From Dechloromonas sp. CZR5 (GTDB lineage Bacteria; Pseudomonadota; Gammaproteobacteria; Burkholderiales; Rhodocyclaceae): a DNA stretch of 64,000 nt. The notes under the pieces were generated by a model. The model saw nothing but the letters and a program-made list of their open reading frames with translations. It had not been told where the DNA came from and did no database searches. Of the stretch, positions 8,864-18,418 are shown one piece after another. Positions within the stretch are counted from its first letter, which is position 1, and each line of letters opens with the position of its first letter. Where the stretch lies: positions 372,001 to 436,000 of the forward strand of contig NZ_VUYQ01000002.1 in the NCBI RefSeq assembly GCF_008711155.1, written 5' to 3'. Position numbers and translations under genes: made by a program.

Positions 8864-8965
8864 CACTTCGAAAATACCGAATAGTCACACCTAAATACAC
8901 TGCTAAATCCCACTTAACTGACGGGTTACACTACGCCAGTCGTTTTCCACAAACAGGAGACAAGG

Positions 8966-9844
8966 ATGAAAAACTTCGTAATGATGGCCGCAGCGCTGGT
9001 GCTCGGCTTCAGCTTGCAGATCAACGATGCCGAAGCGGCGAAACGCCTCGGCGGCGGCAGTTCGTCCGGCATGCAGCGCCAGTCGGTCGCCCCGAACAAC
9101 ACGCATCAGGCCGCGCCCGCCCAGGCCCCGCGTCAGGCGGCTGCCCCGGCGCCCGCAGCACAACCGAAACGCTCGTGGATGGGCCCGCTCGCCGGCCTCG
9201 CCGCCGGTCTCGGCCTCGCCGCGCTGGCTTCGCATTTCGGTTTCGGCGAAGAACTGGCCAACTTCATGATGATCGCCCTGCTGGCGATGATCGTGATTGG
9301 CGCAATCGGCTTCTTCATGCGCAAGAAGGCCGCTGCCCAGGGCCATCAAGGCATGCAGTACGCCGGTGCCGGCGCCCCCTACGGTGGCAAGGCGGCCCAG
9401 CCTGACTTCGCGCCGGCTGGCGGTTCTGTCGCTGCTCCGGCCGCAGTGACCGCTGCGGGCGTTGCCAGCATCCCGGCCGATTTCGATGTCGAGGGCTTCG
9501 TACGCAATGCCAAGGTGAACTTCATTCGCCTGCAGGCCGCCAACGATGCCGGCAACCTCGACGATATCCGCGAATTCACCGCACCGGAAATGTTCGCCGA
9601 GATCAAGCTGGCCATCGACGAGCGCAAGGGCGCCAAGCAGACGACCGATGTCGTCCAGCTCAACGCCGACGTGATCGACGTTGCCGAAGAAGCCAATCGC
9701 TACGTCGTGACCGTGCATTTCTCCGGCCTGATCCGCGAAGACGATCACGCACCGGCCGAGGCCTTTGCCGAAATGTGGCACATGACCAAGCCGCGCGACG
9801 GCTCCCGCGGCTGGGTTCTGTCCGGCATCCAGCAGGTCCAGTAA
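8966..9844 (+). CDS. Tim44-like domain membrane protein
   Basis: 292 residues. ATG 8966 follows the AGGAGACAAGG ribosome site and starts a signal-like segment ending about AEAAKR. A Gly/Ser/Gln/Pro-rich linker follows (about 28-65), then a glycine/alanine-rich hydrophobic pair of segments (about 70-118). The C-terminal soluble domain (about 160-290) has the Tim44-like pattern: FVRNAKVNFIRLQAANDAGNLD, EFTAPEMFAEIK, YVVTVHFSGLI and a final tryptophan-containing strand. Bacterial members are inner-membrane proteins of poorly defined role. It is a single-gene unit ending at a strong terminator. Confidence 0.8.
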   Translation: MKNFVMMAAALVLGFSLQINDAEAAKRLGGGSSSGMQRQSVAPNNTHQAAPAQAPRQAAAPAPAAQPKRSWMGPLAGLAAGLGLAALASHFGFGEELANFMMIALLAMIVIGAIGFFMRKKAAAQGHQGMQYAGAGAPYGGKAAQPDFAPAGGSVAAPAAVTAAGVASIPADFDVEGFVRNAKVNFIRLQAANDAGNLDDIREFTAPEMFAEIKLAIDERKGAKQTTDVVQLNADVIDVAEEANRYVVTVHFSGLIREDDHAPAEAFAEMWHMTKPRDGSRGWVLSGIQQVQ

Positions 9845-9865
9845 GCGCTCTGGCGCTTTCCCGAC

Positions 9866-9898
9866 AAAACCGGCGGCCCTTTCCCGCCGGTTTTTTTT
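9866..9898 (+). terminator. Rho-independent terminator
   Basis: CCGGCGG (9870-9876) pairs with CCGCCGG (9884-9890), followed by eight T (9891-9898). It ends the Tim44-like gene 22 bp after its stop codon. Confidence 0.93.
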
Positions 9899-9974
9899 GC
9901 CCGCTTTCCGCGTAGCGCGACACAAATACCCGACGCGCGGGCAGTCTTCGCCGACCTCGGCACAGGAGAACCGC

Positions 9975-10337
9975 ATGCTCCGACGCCTCGCGCTCGCTGC
10001 CATTCGCGCCTATCAACACCACCTCTCCCCGCGCAAGGGCTTTTGCTGCGCCTACCGCTACTACACGGGCAAGGCCAGCTGTTCGGCGCTGGGCTACCGG
10101 GTCATCCGGCGCCATGGCACGCTGCGCGGGCTGTTGCTGCTGCGTCGGCGGCTCGGTCGCTGCGGCGAGGAATTCCGGCGTCACCGCTCACCGCTCATGC
10201 GCAGTGCGCAGGCCGGTTTCTGCGATTGTTCGTGCGATATCGATCCCGGCCAGGCCTGCGACATCGCCAGCAGCCTGCCGGGCGACTGCAACTGGAACAG
10301 CCGTCGCAAGGACGGCGGACAAGGTACGGCTACCTGA
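9975..10337 (+). CDS. YidD-family protein, divergent and cysteine-rich
   Basis: 120 residues from ATG 9975, preceded by AGGAG. The first 65 residues match the YidD (membrane protein insertion efficiency factor) pattern: RAYQHHLSP, a cysteine-containing core, then GYRVIRRHGTLRGLLLLRRRLGRC. The classical YidD core PTCS is replaced by KASCSAL, and the protein has about nine cysteines, including FCCAY and FCDCSCD in a C-terminal tail that standard YidD lacks. The usual partner genes rnpA and yidC are not nearby. This may be a paralogue with a different job. Confidence 0.72.
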   Translation: MLRRLALAAIRAYQHHLSPRKGFCCAYRYYTGKASCSALGYRVIRRHGTLRGLLLLRRRLGRCGEEFRRHRSPLMRSAQAGFCDCSCDIDPGQACDIASSLPGDCNWNSRRKDGGQGTAT

Positions 10338-10396
10338 CCGCAAGACCAGCCGGGGCAGAGGTCGCCGCCGGGTGGCAAGCCGTGTAGACTGTCACC

Positions 10397-10615
10397 ATGC
10401 GCCGCTACCCCCTGTCCTTCCTCATCCTCACCGCGCTTGGCGCGCTCTGCGCCATTCCGGGGCTGCTCAGCCTCGCCGGCTTCGGTAGCGCCATCCATCC
10501 CGTGCTCGACGATCCGATGGCCGGACTGGCCTTCGTCGTTTCCGCCGTGGCCTTGATCGGCTCCGGCGCTTTTCCGCTGGTCATCGAAAAGCTCAAGGAA
10601 AACGAAAACGCCTGA
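10397..10615 (+). CDS. Small inner-membrane protein, unknown
   Basis: 72 residues with two hydrophobic segments (about 7-29 and 42-62) separated by IHPVLDDPMAG, and a charged tail EKLKENENA. It starts 59 bp after the YidD-like gene on the same strand. No family is recognised. The clean two-helix pattern and typical base composition support a real gene. Confidence 0.6.
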   Translation: MRRYPLSFLILTALGALCAIPGLLSLAGFGSAIHPVLDDPMAGLAFVVSAVALIGSGAFPLVIEKLKENENA

Positions 10616-10669
10616 GCGGCTTGCCCAGGCGTTCGTCGATTCCGGCCGTCTTCCGACTGACAGGCCGGA

Positions 10670-11770
10670 TCAGGCTTCGCGCATCAAACGCCAGTACTGG
10701 AATTTGAGCGTTGCCGCCGCCGCCACGACGATGGCGCCGAAGGTGACGATGGAGCCGAGCGCCAGCGTCGAGAAGCCGGTGATGCCCTGTCCCACGGTGC
10801 ATCCCATGGCGACGACACCGCCGAAACCCATCAGGGCGGCGCCGATCAGGTGGTTGGCCGTGTCTTCGAGACTGACAAAGCCTTCCCAACGGAAACTGCG
10901 GGTCAGCACGCTCCACACGAAGGAGCCGGCCATCACGCCGAGCGCCGTGGCGATGGCGAAGGTCACCGTACGGCTGGTATCGGACCACAGCATCAGCAAC
11001 TCCAGCGTATAGGCCTGCGGCGCGACGAAAGATAGCGATTCCATGCGCCCGCTGTTGGTGGCGATGAAAGCCTCCTCCAGCGTTTCCGGATGTTCGGCGA
11101 GGTAGCCAATGTGACCGCTGACATACCATGCGGCAACGACCGTCAAGCCGACACCCAGGCCGCCGAGCAGATTGTCGAGGGTCCAGAAATCGCGTTTGAA
11201 CAGGCAGAAGGCAGTCAGGCCGCCACCGACGCCCAGCACGGCCAGCCAGAAGGCCGTTTTCGCGTCGACACCGGCAGCCGTCAAGAGAGCAGGAATATCC
11301 TGCCCGCCCGGAAAGGTGATCGCCGCCTTTTCCAGGACGTTGACGCGAAAGACGCCGAAGACGCCGCGCAGGGTCATGTAGGCCACGAGCCCCAGCACGA
11401 CGAAAACGACCAGCGATTTCAGATTGCCGCCGCCGATGCGGATCAGCGTCTTGCCGCCGCAGCCGGAGGCCAGCACCATGCCGATGCCGAAGCAGGTGCC
11501 GCCGACGAGATAGGACAGCCAGGCGAAGGTCGGTGTCCGGTAGATGGTCTTGCCGAGGTCGATCTGGCCACCCGCATGCAGGAAGCCGGCACCGAGGATG
11601 GCGACGCCGATGGCCAGCAGCCACATGCGCATGCGGCTCCAGTCGCCCATGTTCACGATATCGGAGACCGCTCCCATGGTGCAGAAATGGGTTTTCTGGC
11701 CGATGGCGCCGAAAACGAAGGCGACGGCGAAAGCCAGCCAGAGGACGGTGCCGGGGGTAACGGTTTCCAT
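10670..11770 (-). CDS. YeeE/YedE-family transporter (thiosulfate/sulfur-compound uptake type)
   Basis: 366-residue polytopic inner-membrane protein with the duplicated family motif: ASGCGGKTLIRIGGGN in the first half and AMGCTVGQGITGFSTLALGS in the second. The conserved cysteines carry sulfur compounds in characterised thiosulfate transporters of the family. METVTPGT at 11770 is chosen as the start because it gives the normal family N-terminus; the frame is open upstream through queC. The gap to the queC stop is only 2 bp, so the two genes are probably co-transcribed. Substrate specificity is inferred from the family. Confidence 0.82.
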   Translation of the reverse strand: METVTPGTVLWLAFAVAFVFGAIGQKTHFCTMGAVSDIVNMGDWSRMRMWLLAIGVAILGAGFLHAGGQIDLGKTIYRTPTFAWLSYLVGGTCFGIGMVLASGCGGKTLIRIGGGNLKSLVVFVVLGLVAYMTLRGVFGVFRVNVLEKAAITFPGGQDIPALLTAAGVDAKTAFWLAVLGVGGGLTAFCLFKRDFWTLDNLLGGLGVGLTVVAAWYVSGHIGYLAEHPETLEEAFIATNSGRMESLSFVAPQAYTLELLMLWSDTSRTVTFAIATALGVMAGSFVWSVLTRSFRWEGFVSLEDTANHLIGAALMGFGGVVAMGCTVGQGITGFSTLALGSIVTFGAIVVAAAATLKFQYWRLMREA

Positions 11771-11772
11771 GA

Positions 11773-12450
11773 TCAGGCGCGATATGGGGTGGGATCGGGC
11801 ACGCCGGCGGCAGCGAAGCCTTCGGCACGCAGGCGGCAGGAATCGCAGGCGCCGCAGGCGCGGCCCTCCTGGTCGGCCTGGTAGCACGACACGGTAAGGC
11901 CATAATCGACGCCCAGGGCGGAACCCAAGCGGATGATCTCGGCCTTCGACAAATCGATCAGCGGCGCATGAATGGCGAGCTTATGGCCCTCGACCCCCGA
12001 TTTGGTTGCCAGGTTGGCCATCTTTTCGAAGGCGGCGATGTATTCCGGCCGGCAGTCGGGGTAGCCCGAGTAATCGACCGCATTGACGCCGACGAAGATG
12101 TCGTCGCTGCCGAGCACTTCGGCCCAGGCGAGCGCCAGCGACAACATGATGGTGTTGCGGGCCGGCACGTAGGTGACCGGAATGCCCGGCTGCACGCCTC
12201 CGGTCGGCACGGCGATCGAGGTATCGGTCAGCGCCGAGCCCCCGAACTGGGCAATGCCGAAATTGACGACACGGTGCTCCCGGGCGCCCAGCGCCTGGAC
12301 GACGCGTTCGGCCGCCTTCAGTTCGGCGTTGTGGCGCTGGCCATAATCGAAGGACAGGCAATAACAATCAAAGCCCTGCGAGCGGGCGATGGCGAGACAG
12401 GTGGCGGAATCGAGACCACCGGAAAGGAGTACGACAGCAGGCTTCATCAT
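11773..12450 (-). CDS. queC: 7-cyano-7-deazaguanine synthase QueC
   Basis: 225-residue enzyme that converts 7-carboxy-7-deazaguanine to preQ0 with ATP and ammonia in queuosine synthesis. The PP-loop SGGLDSAT is near residue 9, and the C-terminal cysteine cluster ([17 protein letters not shown]) that binds zinc is intact. Two adjacent ATG codons (12450, 12447) are possible starts. Its pathway partner queE lies at 22718, same strand, about 10 kb away. These two genes are neighbours in many proteobacteria. Confidence 0.95.
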   Translation of the reverse strand: MMKPAVVLLSGGLDSATCLAIARSQGFDCYCLSFDYGQRHNAELKAAERVVQALGAREHRVVNFGIAQFGGSALTDTSIAVPTGGVQPGIPVTYVPARNTIMLSLALAWAEVLGSDDIFVGVNAVDYSGYPDCRPEYIAAFEKMANLATKSGVEGHKLAIHAPLIDLSKAEIIRLGSALGVDYGLTVSCYQADQEGRACGACDSCRLRAEGFAAAGVPDPTPYRA

Positions 12451-12549
12451 GGGGCGCGAATATACCCGAAAATGACTATGGACCGCGATGGTATCTGCTT
12501 GTTCCTGCGCTACAATTTCCCGCTTTGGCCCACCATACCGGAGATTCAG

Positions 12550-13716
12550 ATGATGCCTCGCCTGACCGCCCTTGCCGCCGCCATGCTGCTGGCCGGTTCC
12601 GTCCACGCCGCCGACCGGATCAAGGTCGGCCTCGTCTCGACCCTCTCCGGCCCCGGTGCCGGCCTCGGCGTCGACATCCGCGACGGTTTCCAGCTCGGCA
12701 TCAAGCACCTGAACGGCAAGCTGGGCAGCCTGCCGGCCGAGGTGCTGGTCGCCGACGACCAGCAAAGCCCGGATATCGCCAAGCAGGTCGCCGACAAGTT
12801 CCTGAAAAAGGACAAGGTCGATTTCATGACCGGCATCGTCTTCTCCAACATCATGCTGGCCGTCGGCCCGGCCGTGTTCCAGAACCAAACCTTCTACATC
12901 TCGGCCAACGCCGGCCCGTCGCAATACGCCGGCGAGCAGTGCAACCCCTTCTTCTTCAACGTCGCCTGGCAGAACGACAACCTGCACGAAGCCGTCGGCA
13001 AGGTCGTTCAGGACAAGGGCTACAAGAATGTCGTGATCGTCACCCCGAACTACCCGGGCGGCAAGGATGCCGTCTCCGGCTTCCGCCGCTACTACAAGGG
13101 CCAGGTCTCGGAAGAGATCTACACCAAGCTCGGCCAACTCGACTACGCCGCCGAACTGGCCCAGATCCGCAGCCTCAAGCCGGATGCGCTGTTCTTCTTC
13201 TTGCCGGGCGGCATGGGCATCAACTTCGTCAAGCAGTTCGTCTCGGCCGGCCTGTCGCGCGACACGCAGCTATTCGCCCCCGGCTTCTCGGCCGACGAGG
13301 ATGTGATCAAGGCCGTCGGCGGCTCGATGCTCGGCATGTTCAACTCGTCGCACTGGGCACACGACATGGACAATCCGGAGAACAAGCGCTTCGTCGCCGA
13401 TTTCCAGAAGGAATACGGCCGTCTGCCTTCGCTGTACGCCTCGCAGGGCTATGACGCGGCACTGATGATGGATGCCGCCGTACGCGACGTGAAGGGCAAT
13501 GTCGAGGACAAGAAGGCGTTGCAGAAGGCACTCGAAGCCAAGCGCTTCAAGTCCGTGCGCGGCGACTTCAAGTTCAACACCAACCACTATCCGGTGCAGA
13601 ACTATGTCCTGCGCGCCATCGGCAAGGATGCCGGCGGCCGCATCACCAACAGGACCATGGGCATCATCTTCGCCAACCACGCCGACGCCTATGCCGGCCA
13701 GTGCAAGATGAAGTAA
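12550..13716 (+). CDS. Periplasmic ABC transporter substrate-binding protein (type 1, LivK-like)
   Basis: 388 residues. GGAG precedes ATG 12550, followed by a signal peptide with likely cut at VHAAD. The mature part begins [18 protein letters not shown] and continues with [34 protein letters not shown] and [15 protein letters not shown], which is the two-lobed fold used for amino acids, amides and aromatic acids. Three cysteines may pair. It is the most likely partner of the livHMGF set starting at 16492, which has no binding protein of its own. Two minus-strand genes now separate them. Ligand unknown. Confidence 0.88.
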   Translation: MMPRLTALAAAMLLAGSVHAADRIKVGLVSTLSGPGAGLGVDIRDGFQLGIKHLNGKLGSLPAEVLVADDQQSPDIAKQVADKFLKKDKVDFMTGIVFSNIMLAVGPAVFQNQTFYISANAGPSQYAGEQCNPFFFNVAWQNDNLHEAVGKVVQDKGYKNVVIVTPNYPGGKDAVSGFRRYYKGQVSEEIYTKLGQLDYAAELAQIRSLKPDALFFFLPGGMGINFVKQFVSAGLSRDTQLFAPGFSADEDVIKAVGGSMLGMFNSSHWAHDMDNPENKRFVADFQKEYGRLPSLYASQGYDAALMMDAAVRDVKGNVEDKKALQKALEAKRFKSVRGDFKFNTNHYPVQNYVLRAIGKDAGGRITNRTMGIIFANHADAYAGQCKMK

Positions 13717-13756
13717 GCCCTGGCGACCGGCTGCTCCGGACAAAGCCCCGGGGTAG

Positions 13757-14284
13757 CTAGTCGCTCTTGCGGATGCTCTTTGCCAGGCGCAGCAGGTTTG
13801 ATTGCGGCTTCAGATTGGCACGCTTGCAGTAATCCAGATTGACCTCGAAGGCGAGACGCTGCCCCTCCGGCATGATGACCGCACCCACCTGCGACAGGAC
13901 CGGCGCATCGGTCACGGTCAACACCGCTTGCTGTCCCAGTTCATGGGTAATGCGCCCGAGATTGGGCAACTCGGAATCGCCGATGAAAAGGATCTGGCAA
14001 TCGGAAATGGCCGCCAGCGATGACAGGCGCGCCACCACCACCCGCCGGTGGCTGATCAGCTTGCCCTCGTAACGCCTTAGCGAGCGACCAACCTTGTCAT
14101 CGCCCAAGGTGCAGATATTGAAGCTGATCCGGTTCGACTCCGGCCATTCCGTGAACGCGCCAAAGTTGTAAATGTAGGCCGCCTTCATGTCGGCCTCGGC
14201 GATGGCGGCCGGCCGTTCCCCGCCGGAATCGGCCAATACGATCCCGGCCAGCCAGATCGAGACGAGGAGGAATAGTGTCCGCAT
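13757..14284 (-). CDS. YfiR-family periplasmic protein
   Basis: 175 residues with a signal peptide (about 1-19) and the YfiR/DUF4154 pattern: ADMKAAYIYNFGAFTEWPE, FNICTLGDDKVG, RRVVVARL, CQILFIGDSE and a C-terminal FEVNLDYCKRANLKPQSNLLRLA. In Pseudomonas, YfiR is a periplasmic repressor of a membrane diguanylate cyclase. It starts 10 bp after the stop of the TonB-dependent receptor and is probably co-transcribed with it. No YfiN-type cyclase follows directly; the nearest c-di-GMP protein is at 19909. Confidence 0.82.
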   Translation of the reverse strand: MRTLFLLVSIWLAGIVLADSGGERPAAIAEADMKAAYIYNFGAFTEWPESNRISFNICTLGDDKVGRSLRRYEGKLISHRRVVVARLSSLAAISDCQILFIGDSELPNLGRITHELGQQAVLTVTDAPVLSQVGAVIMPEGQRLAFEVNLDYCKRANLKPQSNLLRLAKSIRKSD

Positions 14285-14294
14285 GCCCGTCGCC

Positions 14295-16310
14295 TCAGAA
14301 ATCGCAACGCAGCTGGAACCAGTAGCTCCGGCCGTCCATGCGCAGGGTTTCCTGCGGAATGTCGCTGGCGGGGCGCCAGGTGAAAGGTGAAACCACCTCG
14401 TAGTGCCGGTCGAACAGGTTACGGATGCTGAAGGATGCCGAGAAGCCGTACCACTTGCGTTCGCTGGACAGGGTCAGATTGGCCAGGGCCATCGCTCCCA
14501 GCCGCTTCTGGTCGGGAATGCTGCCGCCCGTCTCCTCCTGGACCAGGGCCAACCGCGATCCCAGATACTGCCCCTCGAAGCCGACCCGCCATTGATCGGC
14601 CAGGACCGGAAAAGTCAGATTGAACTTGCCCAGCACATGCGGTGCGTTGGCGAGTTGCGCCCCCTGCACATTGCTCGCATCCTGCCAGGCCATGCTGCCG
14701 CGTATCCGAACGCCGCTTTCCCACGAACGCTCCAGCTCGACCTCAAGTCCCCGGCTGGTACTGGACCCTTCCGGCAGATAATCGTCGGCCACGGCGTTGT
14801 ACACCAGTTGCCGGCTCCGCTTGTAGCGGTACAACGAGCCGGTGAAGCGCAGGCGCGGCGTGAATTCGTGCTGCAAGACCAGCTCGCTGGCCGCCACGTA
14901 TTCCGGCGCCGCCATTGCCCCGTAGGTCGAGCGATCGTTGGCATTCGGCATGCGGAAGGCTTCACTGTAGGAAGCCTTCCACGTCGTCTCCGCAGCGGGA
15001 CGGTAGATGGCCGCCAGACGCGGGCTCCAGTTGGGCGCCAGATCGCTGGCATCGTCGTAGCGAGCGCCGATGTTGAGCGACCACTGATCGTTGAGGCGTA
15101 TCTCGTCCGTCAGATAAAGGCTGATCGTGCGTCTTGCGTAGTCTTCCTGCACCGTGCGCACCGTCTCGTGCGCCGCCGAAAGATAGCGCCAGCGAAAATT
15201 CTGGCGAAAATCGTTGCGATACTCGACGCCAAAGACGAGGGAATGATCCTTGAACCAGTTACCGACGAATTTCTGATCCAGCCCCCACCATTTCCCTTCG
15301 AAACGGCGCTGGCCGTATTTTTCACCATCGCTGTCGTCGGCAAACTCCCTGAAAGCGTCGTAAACGTATTGGCCGTAGTAAAAACGCGTCGAGGAATGGA
15401 GACTCAGACCCAGGTCGCTTTCGTAGCGGGCATTCAGGAAGGCGTTTTCGTCGCGGATGGCAAACAGCGAATTGAACGCCGTGGCGTAGGCGGGGTTGGT
15501 CGGCACCGCCTTGTTGCGGTCGACATAAGCCCCTTCGAGCGTCAGGCCTTCATATGAGAACTTGCCGAACAGGCGCTTGTTGCGCTCCCAGTCCCGGCCC
15601 TCGGCGATGCCGTTGTTGGTCGCCGGCGTGTCGTAAGCAGGGAAATAGCGATTCCCGCCGTTGACGTCGAGGGCCGATACCGAGAACAGCACATCGGCAC
15701 CGTTTTCGAAGCGCTTGCCATAGGTCAGCCGCTCCTTCCTGCCACCATGACTGAACACATCGCCCGCCACCTGCGTGCCATTGAATGAGCGCCCCTGGCG
15801 CGTGACGATATTGATGATGCCCAGCATCGCATTGCTGCCGTAGGTCACGGAGCCGGTGCCCGGGACATATTCGACCCGCTCGACCAGATCGAGGTCGATC
15901 AGGCCGGAGTTGTCGATGTAGGCCTGATTGAAAAGACTATCCTGCGTCGCGTAGCCATCGATCATCAGCATGATCCGGCCGGCGTAGTCACCCGGCACGC
16001 CGAAGCTGCGCCCGCCCATGTACTGATAGCGATAGTCATAGGTCGTGTACAGGCCGCGCATACCGTTGATGACGTCGGCTATCGTGCGGTAGCCGTAGGC
16101 CCGGATGTCATCGGCGGTGACGATGGCAACGGCCGATGGCGAATCGCTGATTTGCTGGGCGAGCCGCGAGGCGGGAACAATCTCCTGCTGTACCAGTTGC
16201 TCGAACGGCGTATCCGACAGGTCGCGGGCGGTTCCGGCACATGCCAAGCCCCCGGCCAACTGCAGGCCGATCAAGACAAATACCATTTTCAGGGTACCGA
16301 ACCTCATCAC
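14295..16310 (-). CDS. TonB-dependent outer-membrane receptor, substrate unknown
   Basis: 671 residues with two possible ATG starts (16310, 16307), a signal peptide to about residue 25, and a complete plug: DSPSAVAIVTADDIRAYG, TIADVINGMRGLYT, RIMLMIDGYA, VERVEYVPGTGSVTYGSNAMLGIINIVT. The barrel follows and ends RSYWFQLRCDF with the terminal Phe typical of outer-membrane proteins. Receptors of this type often sit beside YfiR genes, as here, which suggests a signalling or regulated-uptake role rather than a known cargo. A palindrome lies 25 bp upstream of the start. Confidence 0.85.
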   Translation of the reverse strand: MMRFGTLKMVFVLIGLQLAGGLACAGTARDLSDTPFEQLVQQEIVPASRLAQQISDSPSAVAIVTADDIRAYGYRTIADVINGMRGLYTTYDYRYQYMGGRSFGVPGDYAGRIMLMIDGYATQDSLFNQAYIDNSGLIDLDLVERVEYVPGTGSVTYGSNAMLGIINIVTRQGRSFNGTQVAGDVFSHGGRKERLTYGKRFENGADVLFSVSALDVNGGNRYFPAYDTPATNNGIAEGRDWERNKRLFGKFSYEGLTLEGAYVDRNKAVPTNPAYATAFNSLFAIRDENAFLNARYESDLGLSLHSSTRFYYGQYVYDAFREFADDSDGEKYGQRRFEGKWWGLDQKFVGNWFKDHSLVFGVEYRNDFRQNFRWRYLSAAHETVRTVQEDYARRTISLYLTDEIRLNDQWSLNIGARYDDASDLAPNWSPRLAAIYRPAAETTWKASYSEAFRMPNANDRSTYGAMAAPEYVAASELVLQHEFTPRLRFTGSLYRYKRSRQLVYNAVADDYLPEGSSTSRGLEVELERSWESGVRIRGSMAWQDASNVQGAQLANAPHVLGKFNLTFPVLADQWRVGFEGQYLGSRLALVQEETGGSIPDQKRLGAMALANLTLSSERKWYGFSASFSIRNLFDRHYEVVSPFTWRPASDIPQETLRMDGRSYWFQLRCDF

Positions 16311-16334
16311 TCAAACACACAACAACAATACCAA

Positions 16335-16363
16335 TTTTGACATTTTATAGATTTATGTCAAAA
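16335..16363. promoter_or_regulatory. Perfect 9-bp palindrome in the divergent receptor/livH control region
   Basis: TTTTGACAT (16335-16343) and ATGTCAAAA (16355-16363) are exact inverted repeats with an 11-bp AT-rich spacer. Each arm contains TTGACA on one strand, so the site could combine a regulator operator with back-to-back -35 elements. It is 25 bp upstream of the receptor gene and about 130 bp upstream of livH. Confidence 0.5.
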
Positions 16364-16491
16364 CAATCCATGCCATACCCTGATTCTCCCGAATCACAAA
16401 GCTTGTTCAGTCGACCGGTTTTTACCGGATAATCTCGCCCCATCCGGGCCCGAAGCCCGCGCCGCTCACGACTGCCCCCGCCCCGCCACGC

Positions 16492-17406
16492 ATGCTCCAG
16501 CTCATCCTCGAACAGACTCTCAACGGCCTCCAGTTCGGCCTCATGCTGTTCCTGCTCGCCGCCGGATTAACGCTGGTCTTCGGCATCATGGATTGCATCA
16601 ACCTGGCACACGGTTCGCTGTACATGGTGGGCGCCTACTTTGTCGCCGCGGCCACCCAGGCCGCCGATTCGTTCTGGATCGGACTGGGCGTCGGGGTAGC
16701 CGGCGCGGCCGTACTGGGTCTGGTGCTCGAACTGACGCTGTTCCGCCGCCTCTACCAGCGCGACCACCTGTCGCAAGTGCTCGCCACGTTCGCCCTGATC
16801 CTGATCGCCAACGAAGCCGTCCGCGCCATCTGGGGACCGGCCGCCCTGCTGCTGAATCCGCCCGAGGCGCTGGCCGGACCGGTCGAGATCGGCGGTTTCT
16901 TCTACCCGGCCTATCGCCTGCTCATCATCGCCGTCGGCATGGCAGTCGCCCTCCTGCTCTATCTGCTGGTCGCCCGGAGCCGGGTCGGCATGTGGGTGCG
17001 TGCCGGCGCCGCCAATCGCGAGATCACCGAGTCGCTGGGGATCAATGTGCGGGCGCTGTTCACCGCCGTCTTCGTGTTTGGCGCGGCCTTGTGCGCCCTG
17101 GCCGGCGGCCTGCTCGGCCCTCTGCTCGCCGTACAGGTCGGCATGGGCGAAAGCGTGCTGATTCTCGCCTTCGTGGTGATCATCATCGGCGGCATCGGAT
17201 CGATCCGCGGCGCGCTGGTCGGCAGCCTCATCGTCGGCACCGTCGACACCCTCGGCCGCGCGCTGCTGCCCACCCTGCTGCGCGCCCTGCTGCCGGCGGA
17301 TGCGGCGTCGACGCTCGGTCCCGCGCTGGCTTCCATCCTCATTTACCTGTTGATGGCCGCCATCCTCTTCTTCAAGCCGCAAGGCCTCTTCCCGGCACGT
17401 GCCTGA
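16492..17406 (+). CDS. livH: Branched-chain amino acid-type ABC transporter permease LivH
   Basis: 304-residue permease with about eight hydrophobic segments. The LivH hallmarks are LEQTLNGLQFGLMLFLLAAGLTLVFGIMD, INLAHGSLYMVGAY and VIIIGGIGSIRGALVGSLIVG. It is the first gene of livHMGF. Members of this family import branched-chain amino acids, urea, or aromatic and dicarboxylic compounds. The ligand is set by the binding protein, probably the one at 12550. Confidence 0.88.
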   Translation: MLQLILEQTLNGLQFGLMLFLLAAGLTLVFGIMDCINLAHGSLYMVGAYFVAAATQAADSFWIGLGVGVAGAAVLGLVLELTLFRRLYQRDHLSQVLATFALILIANEAVRAIWGPAALLLNPPEALAGPVEIGGFFYPAYRLLIIAVGMAVALLLYLLVARSRVGMWVRAGAANREITESLGINVRALFTAVFVFGAALCALAGGLLGPLLAVQVGMGESVLILAFVVIIIGGIGSIRGALVGSLIVGTVDTLGRALLPTLLRALLPADAASTLGPALASILIYLLMAAILFFKPQGLFPARA

Positions 17407-17458
17407 GATGATGCTTTCCACCCCGCTCCCGGCGGCATTCGCGCCAAGGATCGCCTGA

Positions 17459-18418
17459 ATGGCCCTCTACCGCGCCGCCCCCTGGCAGAAACCGCTGTCA
17501 CTGGCCTTGCTGCTCGCGGCACTCGCCGTGCCGACCGTGCTCACCGCACTCGACCAGGCGTTCTATATCGGCTTCGCCACCCGCGTGCTGATCTTCGCAC
17601 TGGCTGCCTCCAGTCTCAACCTCGTACTCGGCTTCGGCGGCATGGTGTCCCTCGGGCATGCCGCCTTTCTGGGCGCCGGCGCCTATGTCGCCGCCATCTG
17701 CCAGCAGGCCGGCATCAACGAAGCCCTGATCGCCTTCCCGCTGGCCATGGGTGTTGCCGGATTATTCGCCCTGGTCGTCGGGGCCGTCAGCCTGCGAACC
17801 CGGGGCGTCTACTTCATCATGATCACGCTGGCTTTCGCCCAGATGGCGTATTACCTGTTTGTCTCCGCACGCAGCTGGGGCGGCGACGACGGGCTGCCGC
17901 TCAACGGACGGATGACCCTGGGCGGCCTTCCCCTGGCTTCCGACGACGCCCTGTTCTACGCAGCCCTCCTTGCGCTGGTCGCTGCCATGGCCCTTTTCGG
18001 CCGGCTCGTCGATGCCCGCTTCGGCCGGGTACTGCAAGCCATCCGTGAAAACGAGACACGCATGGAAGCGCTCGGCTACCTCGTATTCCGCTTTCGTCTC
18101 GTTGCTTTCGTCCTGAGCGGCATGGGCGCAGGGCTCGCCGGCGCGCTGCTCGCCAACCTGACCGGACTGGCCAGCCCCAACCTGCTGCAATGGACACAAT
18201 CCGGCACGCTGCTGGTCATGGTCATCATCGGCGGCGTCGGCTACCTGTACGGCGGCGTGGTCGGCGCGGTCGTCCTGCTGATGCTGGAAGAAATGCTGGT
18301 CGGTTTCACGGCGCACTGGCACATCGTGCTCGGCCTGTTGCTGCTCGCGGTCGTTCTCTTCGCCCCCCGGGGTGTCGCCGCGCTGTTCGGACCCACCCGG
18401 GGTAACGACCATGGCTGA
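17459..18418 (+). CDS. livM: Branched-chain amino acid-type ABC transporter permease LivM
   Basis: 319-residue second permease. It carries SSLNLVLGFGGMVSLGHAAFLGAGAYV, LRTRGVYFIMITLAFAQM, VLQAIRENETRMEALGY and IGGVGYLYGGVVGAVVLL, all typical of LivM. It begins 52 bp after livH and overlaps livG by 8 bp. It forms the membrane heterodimer with LivH. Confidence 0.88.
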   Translation: MALYRAAPWQKPLSLALLLAALAVPTVLTALDQAFYIGFATRVLIFALAASSLNLVLGFGGMVSLGHAAFLGAGAYVAAICQQAGINEALIAFPLAMGVAGLFALVVGAVSLRTRGVYFIMITLAFAQMAYYLFVSARSWGGDDGLPLNGRMTLGGLPLASDDALFYAALLALVAAMALFGRLVDARFGRVLQAIRENETRMEALGYLVFRFRLVAFVLSGMGAGLAGALLANLTGLASPNLLQWTQSGTLLVMVIIGGVGYLYGGVVGAVVLLMLEEMLVGFTAHWHIVLGLLLLAVVLFAPRGVAALFGPTRGNDHG

